From the NCBI GenBank assembly GCA_045580305.1, contig JAZNNQ010000062.1, forward strand, positions 1-58,646: a stretch of DNA of 58,646 nucleotides, read 5' to 3'. Shown here one piece after another: positions 17,331-24,725 of this stretch (position 1 is the stretch's first letter; each line of letters begins with the position of its first letter). The position numbers were made by a program, and so were the translations under genes. Source of the stretch: RGIG7332 sp045580305. GTDB taxonomy: Bacteria; Bacillota; Clostridia; Oscillospirales; JAAYXM01. The notes below the pieces were generated by a model. That model made no database searches and was not told the DNA's origin. It was given only the letters and a program-made list of their open reading frames with translations.

Positions 17331-17343
17331 ATTTTACATCCCC

Positions 17344-17994
17344 CTATTTAAAATACTTGTTAAATGCTTCATCGTTATATTCGGGGAAGCGGTCATCCGC
17401 CTCGGAATTGTCTAAATTATGTACATTTGCGCCGGTAAATGCAAGACAACGCATACCCGCCGCCTTTGCGGCACGGATACCGAAAGTGGAATCCTCAATT
17501 ACCGTGCAGTCCTCGGGCCTTACCCCGATAAGTTCAGCCGCCATAAGGAAAATATCCGGCTCGGGCTTTGCGACCTTTACCATTTCACCGTGTATTACAG
17601 CGCCCATAATATCGTGAAAGCCGAAACGCTCGGCCACATAATTTACCATGGGTGCGGTAGAACTTGAGGCAACCGCCATTTTATAACCCATAGCGTGAAG
17701 TCTGGCTATCCAGTCAGCCACACCGGGAATAAGCTGTAAGTCCTCAGCGCCGGTGAGCGCGCCGAGAAGGGACGCTCTGTACATCTCCTCAACCTCTTCA
17801 AGTGAGAATTTAACATCCGGATGGCGCTTCATTATGCCGAGAGCACCCGAGTGTGCATTAACACCGGCAAGGCCCTCTTCATCCTCGCGCCAGAATGGAA
17901 TGCCCAACTTTTCAAAGAGCGCGGGGTTTGCTTTATTATAAAGGGTTTCGCTGTCGATTAAAACCCCGTCCATATCCCAAATAACTGCCTTCAT
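17344..17994 (-). CDS. HAD-superfamily phosphatase, beta-phosphoglucomutase-like
   Basis: 216 residues of HAD subfamily IA with a cap of the beta-phosphoglucomutase type. Motif I is WDMDGVLIDSE (nucleophile Asp9, acid/base Asp11), motif II VASSSTAP, motif III Lys in VAKPEPDIF and motif IV EDSTFGIRAAKAAGM. Such enzymes act on sugar phosphates. Lying in an operon with a cytoplasmic glycoside hydrolase, it could process the released sugar phosphate, but this is inference. Start has AGGAG six nt upstream; 10 bp separate it from YitT. Confidence 0.88.
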   Translation of the reverse strand: MKAVIWDMDGVLIDSETLYNKANPALFEKLGIPFWREDEEGLAGVNAHSGALGIMKRHPDVKFSLEEVEEMYRASLLGALTGAEDLQLIPGVADWIARLHAMGYKMAVASSSTAPMVNYVAERFGFHDIMGAVIHGEMVKVAKPEPDIFLMAAELIGVRPEDCTVIEDSTFGIRAAKAAGMRCLAFTGANVHNLDNSEADDRFPEYNDEAFNKYFK

Positions 17995-18004
17995 TTTTTG
18001 CTCC

Positions 18005-18862
18005 TTACTTGTATAATCTGAAGCCGTTGCCTAAAATCTCCTGCGACTCGGAGAATACTATAAAGGCGTGCTCGTCAAATTCCAAAATCTTCTTCTCAAA
18101 TGCGGGCATTTCGCTCTCCTTAAGCGCACAGAGCAGTACCTGCCGCTCTTCCATGGTATATGCGCCGACAGCATCGATAATGGTGACACCGCGGGGAGAG
18201 GTGGAGACCAAATATTTTGCGATCTCTGCACCGTTATTCGTCATAACAAAAGCGATTTTAGAAACATTAAGGCGCTTTATGAACCAGTCAATTGCAAATG
18301 TGGCAACCGCAAGGGAGATAATACCCCATAAAACGAGATTTACCTGACCGAAAACGATAAGGGATGCGGCAACGATCATAAGGTCGATAATAAGAAGCGT
18401 TGTGCCGATTTTCATATGCGGGAAAATGCACTGCAGAAGTCTGCCTAAAATATCGGTACCGCCGGTGGACGCGCCCTGAGACAATACAATTGCAATGCCC
18501 AGACCGTAAAGAATGGCACCGAAAAGAACCGCGAGTATCGGCTCGTTTGTTACCGGAGGAACATATGTAAATACCTGAATGAAAAGGGACAGTGCCGCCG
18601 CACCGTAAATGGTTTTGAAAACAAATTCCTTGCCGATAAACTTAAGCGCGATAAGAAGCAGGACGATGTTAATTACCGCAAAGGAAAGACCCGGCGCAAT
18701 ACCGAATTTATGGAACAAAATAGTGGAAAGACCGGAAACACCGCCGTTTACGATTTTATTTGGTGTGTAGAAACAACTTACCGCAAAGGCGGTAAGGATA
18801 ACACCGAATAAAATCAGCGCATTTTGCTTTATAAATTCTTTGGCATCAATTTTCTTTTTCAT
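18005..18862 (-). CDS. YitT family membrane protein
   Basis: 285 residues of the YitT (DUF161 plus DUF2179) family. Five to six membrane helices occupy residues 12-200, with the family marks YTPNKIVNGGVSGLSTIL and SQGASTGGTDILGRLL, followed by a soluble DUF2179 domain (about 205-285) with VSTSPRGVTIIDAVGAYTMEE and a C-terminal EILGNGFRLYK. Function unknown; often linked to transport. It is the first gene of the operon, yet only 20 bp separate its start from the terminator of tRNA-Leu, leaving no room for a separate full promoter. Confidence 0.9.
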   Translation of the reverse strand: MKKKIDAKEFIKQNALILFGVILTAFAVSCFYTPNKIVNGGVSGLSTILFHKFGIAPGLSFAVINIVLLLIALKFIGKEFVFKTIYGAAALSLFIQVFTYVPPVTNEPILAVLFGAILYGLGIAIVLSQGASTGGTDILGRLLQCIFPHMKIGTTLLIIDLMIVAASLIVFGQVNLVLWGIISLAVATFAIDWFIKRLNVSKIAFVMTNNGAEIAKYLVSTSPRGVTIIDAVGAYTMEERQVLLCALKESEMPAFEKKILEFDEHAFIVFSESQEILGNGFRLYK

Positions 18863-18882
18863 ATATTATCCCCCGTAATGAG

Positions 18883-18914
18883 AAAAGCACATTGCTTTTA
18901 CACAATGTGCTTTT
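18883..18914 (-). terminator. Terminator after tRNA-Leu
   Basis: A 12-bp stem AAAAGCACATTG / CAATGTGCTTTT with an 8-nt loop, immediately after the tRNA on the minus strand and just before the YitT start. It may be leaky, because the YitT operon needs a source of transcripts. Confidence 0.75.
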
Positions 18915-18919
18915 TTAGT

Positions 18920-19004
18920 TGGTGCGAGTGACGAGACTTGAACTCGTACGCCATAAGACACACGCCCCTCAAACGTGCCTGTCTGCCGATTCCAGCACAC
19001 TCGC
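18920..19004 (-). tRNA. tRNA-Leu (anticodon GAG), CCA encoded
   Basis: The minus-strand sequence folds into a cloverleaf: acceptor GCGAGTG pairs with CACTCGC, the D arm is CTGG...CAG as in leucine tRNAs, the anticodon stem CACGT/GCGTG closes the loop TTGAGGG, giving anticodon GAG, and a long variable arm (class II) follows, then the T arm with GTTCAAGTC. Discriminator A and a genomically encoded CCA end the molecule. It is read from a consensus promoter. Confidence 0.93.
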
Positions 19005-19034
19005 ATATTTACTTTTGCCTTAACAGCAATATAT

Positions 19035-19063
19035 ATTATATTGATTAAACCTTAACTTGTCAA
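19035..19063 (-). promoter_or_regulatory. Consensus sigma-A promoter of tRNA-Leu
   Basis: TTGACA and TATAAT on the minus strand with a 17-bp spacer, a perfect match to the vegetative consensus, about 30 bp before the tRNA 5' end. Confidence 0.92.
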
Positions 19064-19160
19064 GCATTATTTTAAAAAAGTTTGAAAATTTTTCATCTTA
19101 TAATTTTGAGCTGACGAGATAAACTATAAATACAAAATAAAAAAGGAGGTGAAAGTTAAA

Positions 19161-19343
19161 ATGGCAATCGTTCCTTCAGCTAAAGAAGCATTAAACCGCT
19201 TTAAGATGGAGGCGGCAAATGAAGTTGGCGTTAACCTCAAGCAGGGTTACAACGGCGACCTCACTTCCCGTCAGGCAGGCAGCATCGGCGGTCAGATGGT
19301 TAAGAAGATGATTATGGCTTACGAGAACAACTTAAGTAAGTAG
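19161..19343 (+). CDS. Alpha/beta-type small acid-soluble spore protein
   Basis: 60 residues, full length for the family. Marks are KMEAANEVGVNL, with the Glu-Val bond of the GPR protease cleavage site, then GYNGDLTSRQAGSIGGQMVK, the DNA-contacting helix of alpha/beta-type SASPs. These proteins coat spore DNA and protect it from UV and heat, and are made only in the forespore. The ATG at 19161 follows GGAGGTG with nine nt; the frame's earlier GTG is part of that site. The upstream gap of about 100 bp to the tRNA promoter should hold a forespore (sigma-G) promoter, which I could not place with certainty. Confidence 0.95.
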   Translation: MAIVPSAKEALNRFKMEAANEVGVNLKQGYNGDLTSRQAGSIGGQMVKKMIMAYENNLSK

Positions 19344-19350
19344 TTATAAA

Positions 19351-19376
19351 AATGCCCTGACAGCTGTCAGGGCATT
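19351..19376. terminator. Bidirectional terminator between SASP and YaiI genes
   Basis: A perfect 26-bp palindrome AATGCCCTGACAG and its complement, just after the SASP stop and overlapping the last codons of the convergent gene. Confidence 0.85.
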
Positions 19377-19798
19377 ATCATTTTTCGGAGAGCTTCGCAA
19401 AAGTGCGCGTCCTGCTCCTTTGTTCGAGGCTTATTGCCGCGGGTCCTGCCGCCCGCACGGCGAAATTTCGCCGATTCATGTCGGGAGAGCAGAAGCGCCT
19501 CAATGTTGTCATTTGTATATTCCATACCGTCCTGGTGCAGAACTCGTGCCCCGCGAGAGAGCGCCATCGTCGCAAGACCGTAATCCTGGGTAATGACAAT
19601 ATCTTTCCTATTTATATAATTAACCAGCGCGAAATCCACGCTGTCCGCGCCCTTGGATACGGTGATGGTCTCAGCCCCCGCCCTGTTCATTATGTGCGCT
19701 GTGTCGCAGAACAAAATGCAGGGGATATTAAATTCATTTGCGATTTTTATCGCTTGATTTACTACCGGGCAGGCGTCGGCATCAATACATATTCTCAT
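19367..19798 (-). CDS. YaiI/YqxD family (DUF188) PIN-like protein
   Basis: 143 residues of the YaiI/YqxD family. Marks are the opening MRICIDADACPVV, the DTAHIMN loop, GADSVDFALVNYI and DIVITQDYGLATMALSRGA, with conserved acidic residues (Asp5, Asp7, the SVDF and ITQDYG Asp) arranged as in PIN-like nucleases; the C-terminus is basic (KFRRAGGRTRGNKPR). The role is not known. The start has GGTGATATT upstream. It overlaps the terminator shared with the SASP gene. Confidence 0.9.
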   Translation of the reverse strand: MRICIDADACPVVNQAIKIANEFNIPCILFCDTAHIMNRAGAETITVSKGADSVDFALVNYINRKDIVITQDYGLATMALSRGARVLHQDGMEYTNDNIEALLLSRHESAKFRRAGGRTRGNKPRTKEQDAHFCEALRKMIMP

Positions 19799-19868
19799 AA
19801 TATCACCGCTTTTATTATAGTACGAAAATCAAATCTGCTTACCTAAATTAAGTCGCACCAAAGGAATG

Positions 19869-20639
19869 TTAATAATCTGTTCCGCTGTCGTGCTTATGAC
19901 AGTTTTCATTATCTTTACCGCATCTTTTCTTAATTTTGTTTAATATCATTGTAATAAGAAAAACGCAGCCGCCAAACAGAATACCTCCGATCGCTCCAAA
20001 AACAGCTTTTTGTATAATTCTGCTGAAAGCAGAAGGTTTTTCCACTTCCTCAATTGTAGCATCAACATCAAATTTTATACTGTCCACAATTTTTTTGATT
20101 TCATCATATTCTCGGTCAGCAAACTGTGACGGAGATTGAAAAGTAAGTGTGTAGATTTCTTTGTTTATAACAGTATAAAATTCACATATGTAATAACCTG
20201 AGTCTATGTATTCTAATCTTGCAAATTTATAATTATTTTCGTAAACAGAGTAATCATCCACATCATCGTGATCCGAAGCCAGAATCTTTGCCAACTCCAT
20301 AACATCTTCGTTATTGTAATCGGTCAAGTTTATTATATCTGTATCTGTCGTTGCCTTTCTAATGAAAAGCTCAGTATACCCTCCGTCTTCGTACAATAAG
20401 ACGGCGTCCATATATGCACTATTGCTATACAGAATATCGTACATTGACTCATATGATATGCCACATTCTTCCAATTCCGGGTTGTTTTCTATGTTGTCTC
20501 GCGTGAAAACATACCACTCTGTGTCATTCATAGAAATACTCATATCTGTGTCGCTTAAGTTATATGTTTTTGCATAAGCTGTCGTATTTAAGACAAGGCA
20601 CAGAACAATTGAAATAAAAATACACGCTTGTCGCTTCAT
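19869..20639 (-). CDS. Secreted or membrane-anchored hypothetical protein
   Basis: 256 residues: a signal peptide (MKRQACIFISIVLCLVLNTT, cleavage near AYA-K), an acidic ectodomain of about 170 residues, one C-terminal membrane helix (about 214-236, AVFGAIGGILFGGCVFLITM) and a short basic, Cys/His-bearing tail (KKRCGKDNENCHKHDSG). So the domain is outside and anchored at its C-terminus. The ectodomain has the feel of a PsbP/DUF1795-like alpha-beta fold (FQSPSQFADREYDEIKKIVDSI), but I cannot name the family. The ATG at 20639 has GGAGGAG seven nt upstream; the frame's earlier start lacks one. Confidence 0.7.
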   Translation of the reverse strand: MKRQACIFISIVLCLVLNTTAYAKTYNLSDTDMSISMNDTEWYVFTRDNIENNPELEECGISYESMYDILYSNSAYMDAVLLYEDGGYTELFIRKATTDTDIINLTDYNNEDVMELAKILASDHDDVDDYSVYENNYKFARLEYIDSGYYICEFYTVINKEIYTLTFQSPSQFADREYDEIKKIVDSIKFDVDATIEEVEKPSAFSRIIQKAVFGAIGGILFGGCVFLITMILNKIKKRCGKDNENCHKHDSGTDY

Positions 20640-20722
20640 ATATACACTCCTCCTAACAACATTATAATAGCATTGTAGTTTGTGTATTTCAAGCATCTAT
20701 TCATACTTTAGATTAAACACCG

Positions 20723-20762
20723 AAAAAACGGTAATACCCCAATTGGGGTATTACCGTTTTTT
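20723..20762 (-). terminator. Terminator after spoVT
   Basis: A perfect 40-bp palindrome (20-bp arms, AAAAAACGGTAATACCCCAA and complement) directly after the spoVT stop. Confidence 0.9.
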
Positions 20763-21305
20763 CTAATTTTCCATCTGTTTGCCTAAAAATCCCGACACGG
20801 TCTGCAGAATTTTACACTCTGCATCTCCCATCTGGGCATCCTCGCTGTTTGCAAGGAACATTACACAACCGGACACATCGCCCTCGGCTAAAATCGGGGA
20901 TGCAATGGACACAAAGTAGTTGTCGTTGTCCTCCGCGGCTAAAATCTTGGCGTCCTTTTCCCCTTTTCGGTAAATGCTGCGCGCTTCAAGAATGTCCTCC
21001 AGATCGTCGCTGATGCGCTTCTCCAGGAGTTCCCTGCGAGCACTTCCGTTTGTTGCAATAATGGTGTCACGGTCACAAATTGCCACCGTGTGTCCGGTGG
21101 TCTTTCCCATAGTGTCACAAAGTGCCACCGCAAAATCCGCCAGCTCACCCATCGGTGAATACTTTTTAAAAATTACCTCTCCATCCTTGTCTGTGTAAAT
21201 CTCAAGGGAATCGCCCTCGCGAATACGCATTGTGCGGCGAATTTCCTTCGGAATAACAACACGACCAAGGTCATCTATACGGCGTACGATACCTGTAGCT
21301 TTCAT
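20763..21305 (-). CDS. spoVT: Stage V sporulation protein T
   Basis: 180 residues. Residues 1-52 form an AbrB-type swapped-hairpin DNA-binding domain (MKATGIVRRIDDLGRVVIPK, then EIRRTMRIREGDSLEIYTDK); residues 56-178 form the GAF-like domain of SpoVT (FAVALCDTMGKTTGHTVAIC ... CVMFLANSEDAQMGDAECKI). SpoVT regulates forespore genes of the sigma-G regulon. The gene is intact, but its first 11 codons and the bases just upstream are part of a 35-bp sequence repeated at 24667, so the natural upstream region may have been displaced by inserted DNA. Confidence 0.95.
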   Translation of the reverse strand: MKATGIVRRIDDLGRVVIPKEIRRTMRIREGDSLEIYTDKDGEVIFKKYSPMGELADFAVALCDTMGKTTGHTVAICDRDTIIATNGSARRELLEKRISDDLEDILEARSIYRKGEKDAKILAAEDNDNYFVSIASPILAEGDVSGCVMFLANSEDAQMGDAECKILQTVSGFLGKQMEN

Positions 21306-21308
21306 ATA
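21274..21308 (-). repeat. 35-bp direct repeat, copy 1 (inside spoVT start)
   Basis: This stretch, covering the spoVT start codon, the next ten codons and 3 bp upstream, is identical over 35 bp to 24667-24701. The two copies are in the same orientation, 3393 bp apart, and flank an AT-rich segment. I read them as attachment-site copies left by an integrating element. Confidence 0.85.
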
Positions 21309-21612
21309 ATTAGCTCCTTTATTTTTTGTATTTGAAAAACACCGAAAAAGCCTGATATATAAGGCTTTTCAGGGGATAACATATTTTGAAAATTATCCTG
21401 CTTTATGCTTAATTTTAGCATAAAAATCGCACCGACTTTTTCCTGCATAAAATCAGAATATAAATCAAATAAACCGATATTACGACTCTTTTGGATAAAA
21501 AAATCGCAACACGTCCCAAATCCCTGTTCATGTGAATTTCTTATTACTATTATTTCTATTTTTTAAGGGATTATGTGTCAATAAAATATAAATATATAAG
21601 ATTAACCAATTA
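21306..21612. other. AT-rich gap upstream of spoVT
   Basis: No gene seen. It holds the spoVT ribosome site (GGAGCT), two small hairpins (AAGCCT...AGGCTT at about 21343-21361, and TTATGCT...AGCATAA at about 21402-21423) and an AT-rich stretch that may carry a promoter for spoVT. I could not identify a clear sigma-G site. Confidence 0.5.
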
Positions 21613-21942
21613 TTATTTCATAAATTTGATTCTTAATAAGCTAGCAAACGCATCATCCAGTGTTGTGTCTGTATCTGCATAAGATACTCTTACCTTAACT
21701 TTTCCAACTTTAAAATAATATGGATTTTTAACCTCATTAACATATTTTACAATACTTTCAAGTTTCGATAAATCCTGATCCATATTAACATTTTTAATGT
21801 CTACCAAATCATTCGAATTAATGTCAGAGAATTTTGTCTTATCAGCTTTTTTAATAAGTTCTATCGCTGACTTAAGTTCTCCATACTGTTCCTCTGAAAG
21901 TTCATATTTTTCGCCTTTATATTCAACTTCGTGTTTCTTCAT
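21613..21942 (-). CDS. Small hypothetical protein (DUF6870-like, tentative)
   Basis: 109 residues, acidic/lysine-rich N-terminal half. The C-terminal part, VNEVKNPYYFKVGKVKVRVS followed by YADTDTTLDDAFASLL, resembles the end of small proteins common on plasmids, conjugative elements and phages of Clostridia (pattern N-P-Y-x-F-K-x-G...V-K-V-x-x-S-Y/F-x-D-T...T-L). That would fit its place in a putative integrated island. The start has AGGAG seven nt upstream. No enzyme motif; function unknown. Confidence 0.6.
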   Translation of the reverse strand: MKKHEVEYKGEKYELSEEQYGELKSAIELIKKADKTKFSDINSNDLVDIKNVNMDQDLSKLESIVKYVNEVKNPYYFKVGKVKVRVSYADTDTTLDDAFASLLRIKFMK

Positions 21943-21972
21943 TTTTTCACTCCTCTATTTTGATGCAAAGAA

Positions 21973-22000
21973 AAAACGGAGCAGAAATTCTGTTCCGTTT
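21973..22000 (-). terminator. Terminator after the DUF4062 gene
   Basis: A roughly 13-bp stem AAACGGAGCAGA / TCTGTTCCGTTT (one G-T pair) between the DUF4062 gene and the small hypothetical gene. Confidence 0.65.
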
Positions 22001-22051
22001 CTTAGTGTTTAGTATGTATAATTACTATGTTTTTATTTATTAGAAATAAAG

Positions 22052-23218
22052 CTATACTAGCATTCGAGCAAGTCTAGACAATTCATCTGTGATTTCAGCA
22101 GAATTAGAACCATCTATTTTACATGTAAGATTAATATGATGCTCTTCATCGTCTGGTACGTCAGGCAACATACAGATTTCTTTATGGAATCTATCAACAA
22201 AGTCGTCAATTTGACTGAGTATTTCTTTTGGAAATTCATACAGAAGCTGAAGCAATTTGGAAAATACTGGATCCGCATCTATAGATTTAAAATATACTGA
22301 CCATTCAATTAAACGCATACAAATCGAAGTAAATCGTTTTGATACATAAATCATCATTTCTAAATCACTCGGTACTCCTAGATCACCGATTGCATCTTGA
22401 AAAGCTTTATCAATAATTATTTTCAGCATGTCAATCAATTTAGTGATTTCGTTAATTTTTTCAGAAACATCATCTATTAATTGTTTTGTATCTAGAGAAA
22501 TAGTATGACCTTCAAAAATCCCATATTGTAAATCCCATTTATGTTTTATTAAGTTGTCATATTCGCCTTTTAAAACATGTGCAAAAAATTTGTATTCCCA
22601 AAAAGCCGGTTGCTCCACAATTGCTCTTATAGCACCCTCGGGGATATCATAATTTAACACTGAAAATTGTGGGGTACGTAAACATTTTTGAAATTTTATT
22701 CCATCAGAAAATATCAGACAAAGTTGATTTTTTATAGCTATTTTTATGTCGCGTACATTGTCGTAAGTATAAATCCATTGACGTGATTCATCATATATTT
22801 CTGAAACGAACTCGAAAATTTTAGAATTGTCTACGATTGATGAAAAATCACCTTCTTTGTTTTTTCTCCAAATAGGCAAATTATTATATATCTGTTTACT
22901 TACAAACACAAACATTGGTATTCCTTTTGCTTTTGCATGAAGATATTCCAAGTTAGTAATTGATTTTCCCGCATCGGTCACATAGCCATATCGCGTTCCT
23001 ACAATTAGTACGAAAATGTCTGCATAATTATCAACGTTACTTAAGCAATTCTCAAAAGTACCAACACAGGGCTCTGTTGGAAAAGAATTGAACTCCGAAA
23101 GCATAGGTTCAAATCCATAATCTTCTTCAAAAAAATCTTTAAGGTCTTCTCGCACCTGAGATAAATCATAGCAAGTAGAACTGATGAATACAACCGGTTT
23201 TTTTCTTGGATTGTCCAT
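22052..23218 (-). CDS. DUF4062 (TIR-like) domain protein
   Basis: 388 residues. The first 130 match DUF4062, a flavodoxin/TIR-like fold found in bacterial stress or conflict proteins: KPVVFISSTCYDLSQVREDL, then SNVDNYADIFVLIVGTRYGY and SITNLEYLHAKAKGIPMFVF. The rest (about 180-388) is mostly helical with no motif I know. DUF4062 often occurs at the N-terminus of large NTPase sensor proteins; here it stands alone with a helical tail. Gene, repeat flanks and low GC point to acquisition. A GGAG site lies 14 nt before the ATG, rather far. Defence or stress role is inference from the family. Confidence 0.8.
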   Translation of the reverse strand: MDNPRKKPVVFISSTCYDLSQVREDLKDFFEEDYGFEPMLSEFNSFPTEPCVGTFENCLSNVDNYADIFVLIVGTRYGYVTDAGKSITNLEYLHAKAKGIPMFVFVSKQIYNNLPIWRKNKEGDFSSIVDNSKIFEFVSEIYDESRQWIYTYDNVRDIKIAIKNQLCLIFSDGIKFQKCLRTPQFSVLNYDIPEGAIRAIVEQPAFWEYKFFAHVLKGEYDNLIKHKWDLQYGIFEGHTISLDTKQLIDDVSEKINEITKLIDMLKIIIDKAFQDAIGDLGVPSDLEMMIYVSKRFTSICMRLIEWSVYFKSIDADPVFSKLLQLLYEFPKEILSQIDDFVDRFHKEICMLPDVPDDEEHHINLTCKIDGSNSAEITDELSRLARMLV

Positions 23219-23315
23219 AGTATAAGATTATTCTCCTTTGTATTTAGTATATTTTATAAAATCTATAATTTTTCTACATTGCGGTCAAGCATTATATAAT
23301 AGGATTTATCAAATA

Positions 23316-24356
23316 TTAAACTCGCTTCACATAAAACGTATTTTTCCCAACACCGTGTTTTTCTATATAGTTATCCGCTGTCAGCTTTTTTAGATGTCTT
23401 TCAACAGTAGAAGCACTAAGAGAAGGGCAAAGTTCTAATATTTCTTTTTTTGTAAACTTTCCTATTTTGTTATCAATAGCATTTTTTACAGTATCAAGAG
23501 ATGTTGAACTCACGATGCTGATTCTGTCATCAAGGTCACGGTATGCGGCAATTATAGTGCTAAGTAAATATTTTATAAATGCAGTTGCATCGTCCTTGCC
23601 TTCGTGCCATCCTTCCTGCGAATCTTCCAATGCGGCATAATATGCTTCCTTATTGTTTGCAATTTTCGCTTCCAACGAAATATATTTACCAATTTCATAT
23701 CCACTTCTATATAACAATAAAGTAGTCAGCAATCTTGACATTCTTCCATTTCCGTCAAGGAATGGATGAATACACAGAAAATCATGGATAAAGACGGGCA
23801 CTATCAATAATGGATCTATTTTTCCCTCACCTATAGTACGGTTAAATTCATCGCAAATTTCTCTGATAGCATCAGGTGTTTCATAGGGAGCTAATGGTGT
23901 GAATAAGTTAAAGCGTTTACCTGTTTCATCTGTTGCACTAATATAGTTTTGCACATTCTTAAAAGAGCCGCCAAAACCTGAATCTGTATGACTCAAAAGA
24001 ATTTTATGAAGCTGCAAAATATAATTTGGTGTAAGCGGAATATATTCAAAATTCTCATGAACTACATTAAGTGCATCTCGATATCCGGCAATTTCTTTTT
24101 CATCACGGTTGCGAGGTGCAGTTTTTTCATTCATTAACTGACGCAAACGAGTTTCAGTAGTTCTAATACCCTCTATAGAGTTAGAAGCTTCTGTACTTTG
24201 AACTTTTGCTATTTCCACTAATTTATTAAGCTCTAATGGCTTCTGCTGAATATATGAAGTTTGCTTACCTTTATATTCGTGAATAAGAGATAGGTAATTA
24301 ATAACTTCATTATCCCATTTCTTATTGATAAGCTCCGTATAGTCAAAACGACGCAT
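23316..24356 (-). CDS. Fic family protein with C-terminal winged helix
   Basis: 346 residues. The Fic active-site motif HPFLDGNGRMSR at about 198-209 is complete (His, Asp, GNGR). An inhibitory helix motif S-N-S-I-E-G-I lies near residue 58, before the Fic core, so it is a class II (self-inhibited) enzyme. The FGGSFKNVQNYI flap region is also seen. The last 70 residues form a winged helix-turn-helix (FTKKEILELCPSLSASTVER). Such proteins attach AMP to target hydroxyls and can act as toxins or regulators. Start ATG with GGAGG seven nt upstream. It sits between the two 35-bp repeats. Confidence 0.92.
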   Translation of the reverse strand: MRRFDYTELINKKWDNEVINYLSLIHEYKGKQTSYIQQKPLELNKLVEIAKVQSTEASNSIEGIRTTETRLRQLMNEKTAPRNRDEKEIAGYRDALNVVHENFEYIPLTPNYILQLHKILLSHTDSGFGGSFKNVQNYISATDETGKRFNLFTPLAPYETPDAIREICDEFNRTIGEGKIDPLLIVPVFIHDFLCIHPFLDGNGRMSRLLTTLLLYRSGYEIGKYISLEAKIANNKEAYYAALEDSQEGWHEGKDDATAFIKYLLSTIIAAYRDLDDRISIVSSTSLDTVKNAIDNKIGKFTKKEILELCPSLSASTVERHLKKLTADNYIEKHGVGKNTFYVKRV

Positions 24357-24666
24357 CTCGTAACCTCCTTTTTCTCGTCAATTATATCGTATTTGACGAG
24401 AAAAGTCAATATGATGAGGTGAAAAATTATATGTATAAAGTTCAAACAAACCGTACATAATAATAAACGAGATGCAGAGCATCCCGTCTATTACATATAA
24501 ATATTTCAGATTGTGCGGTGTATGTATAATCTGTCAATTCACCTCGCTTTCTGTCTAATTAAGTCGACAAAATTCAAGGTTTTTAGAAGAAATTTTAGGA
24601 CAAAAATCATCGAAAAAACCCGTAGTTATGCGGTTTGTCGGCTTTTGTCTTATTATAACACAAGCC
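24357..24666. other. Intergenic stretch between fic and the second spoVT repeat
   Basis: No complete gene seen. At 24461-24493 lies an imperfect 33-bp palindrome (TAATA, ACG and GATGC arms around AGA) that could be a terminator or protein-binding site. The minus strand from the repeat copy carries a start codon and reads a 47-codon frame beginning with the same 10 residues as SpoVT and then unrelated sequence; this is a truncated SpoVT start, not a gene. Confidence 0.55.
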
Positions 24667-24701
24667 TCTATACGGCGTACGATACCTGTAGCTTTCATAT
24701 A
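24667..24701 (-). repeat. 35-bp direct repeat, copy 2 (orphan spoVT start)
   Basis: Identical over 35 bp to 21274-21308 and in the same orientation. It lies alone between fic and glf with no spoVT body behind it, as expected for the far attachment site of an element inserted into the 5' end of spoVT. Confidence 0.85.
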
Positions 24702-24725
24702 TAAAAATTGGTTATCGGCAAATCA

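Noticed and set aside
24461..24493. Insertion-sequence end or dif site
   Set aside because: The imperfect palindrome has no partner copy nearby and does not resemble the Firmicutes dif consensus.
24667..24701. A second, working spoVT gene
   Set aside because: Only the first 10 codons match; the frame then diverges and stops after 47 codons.
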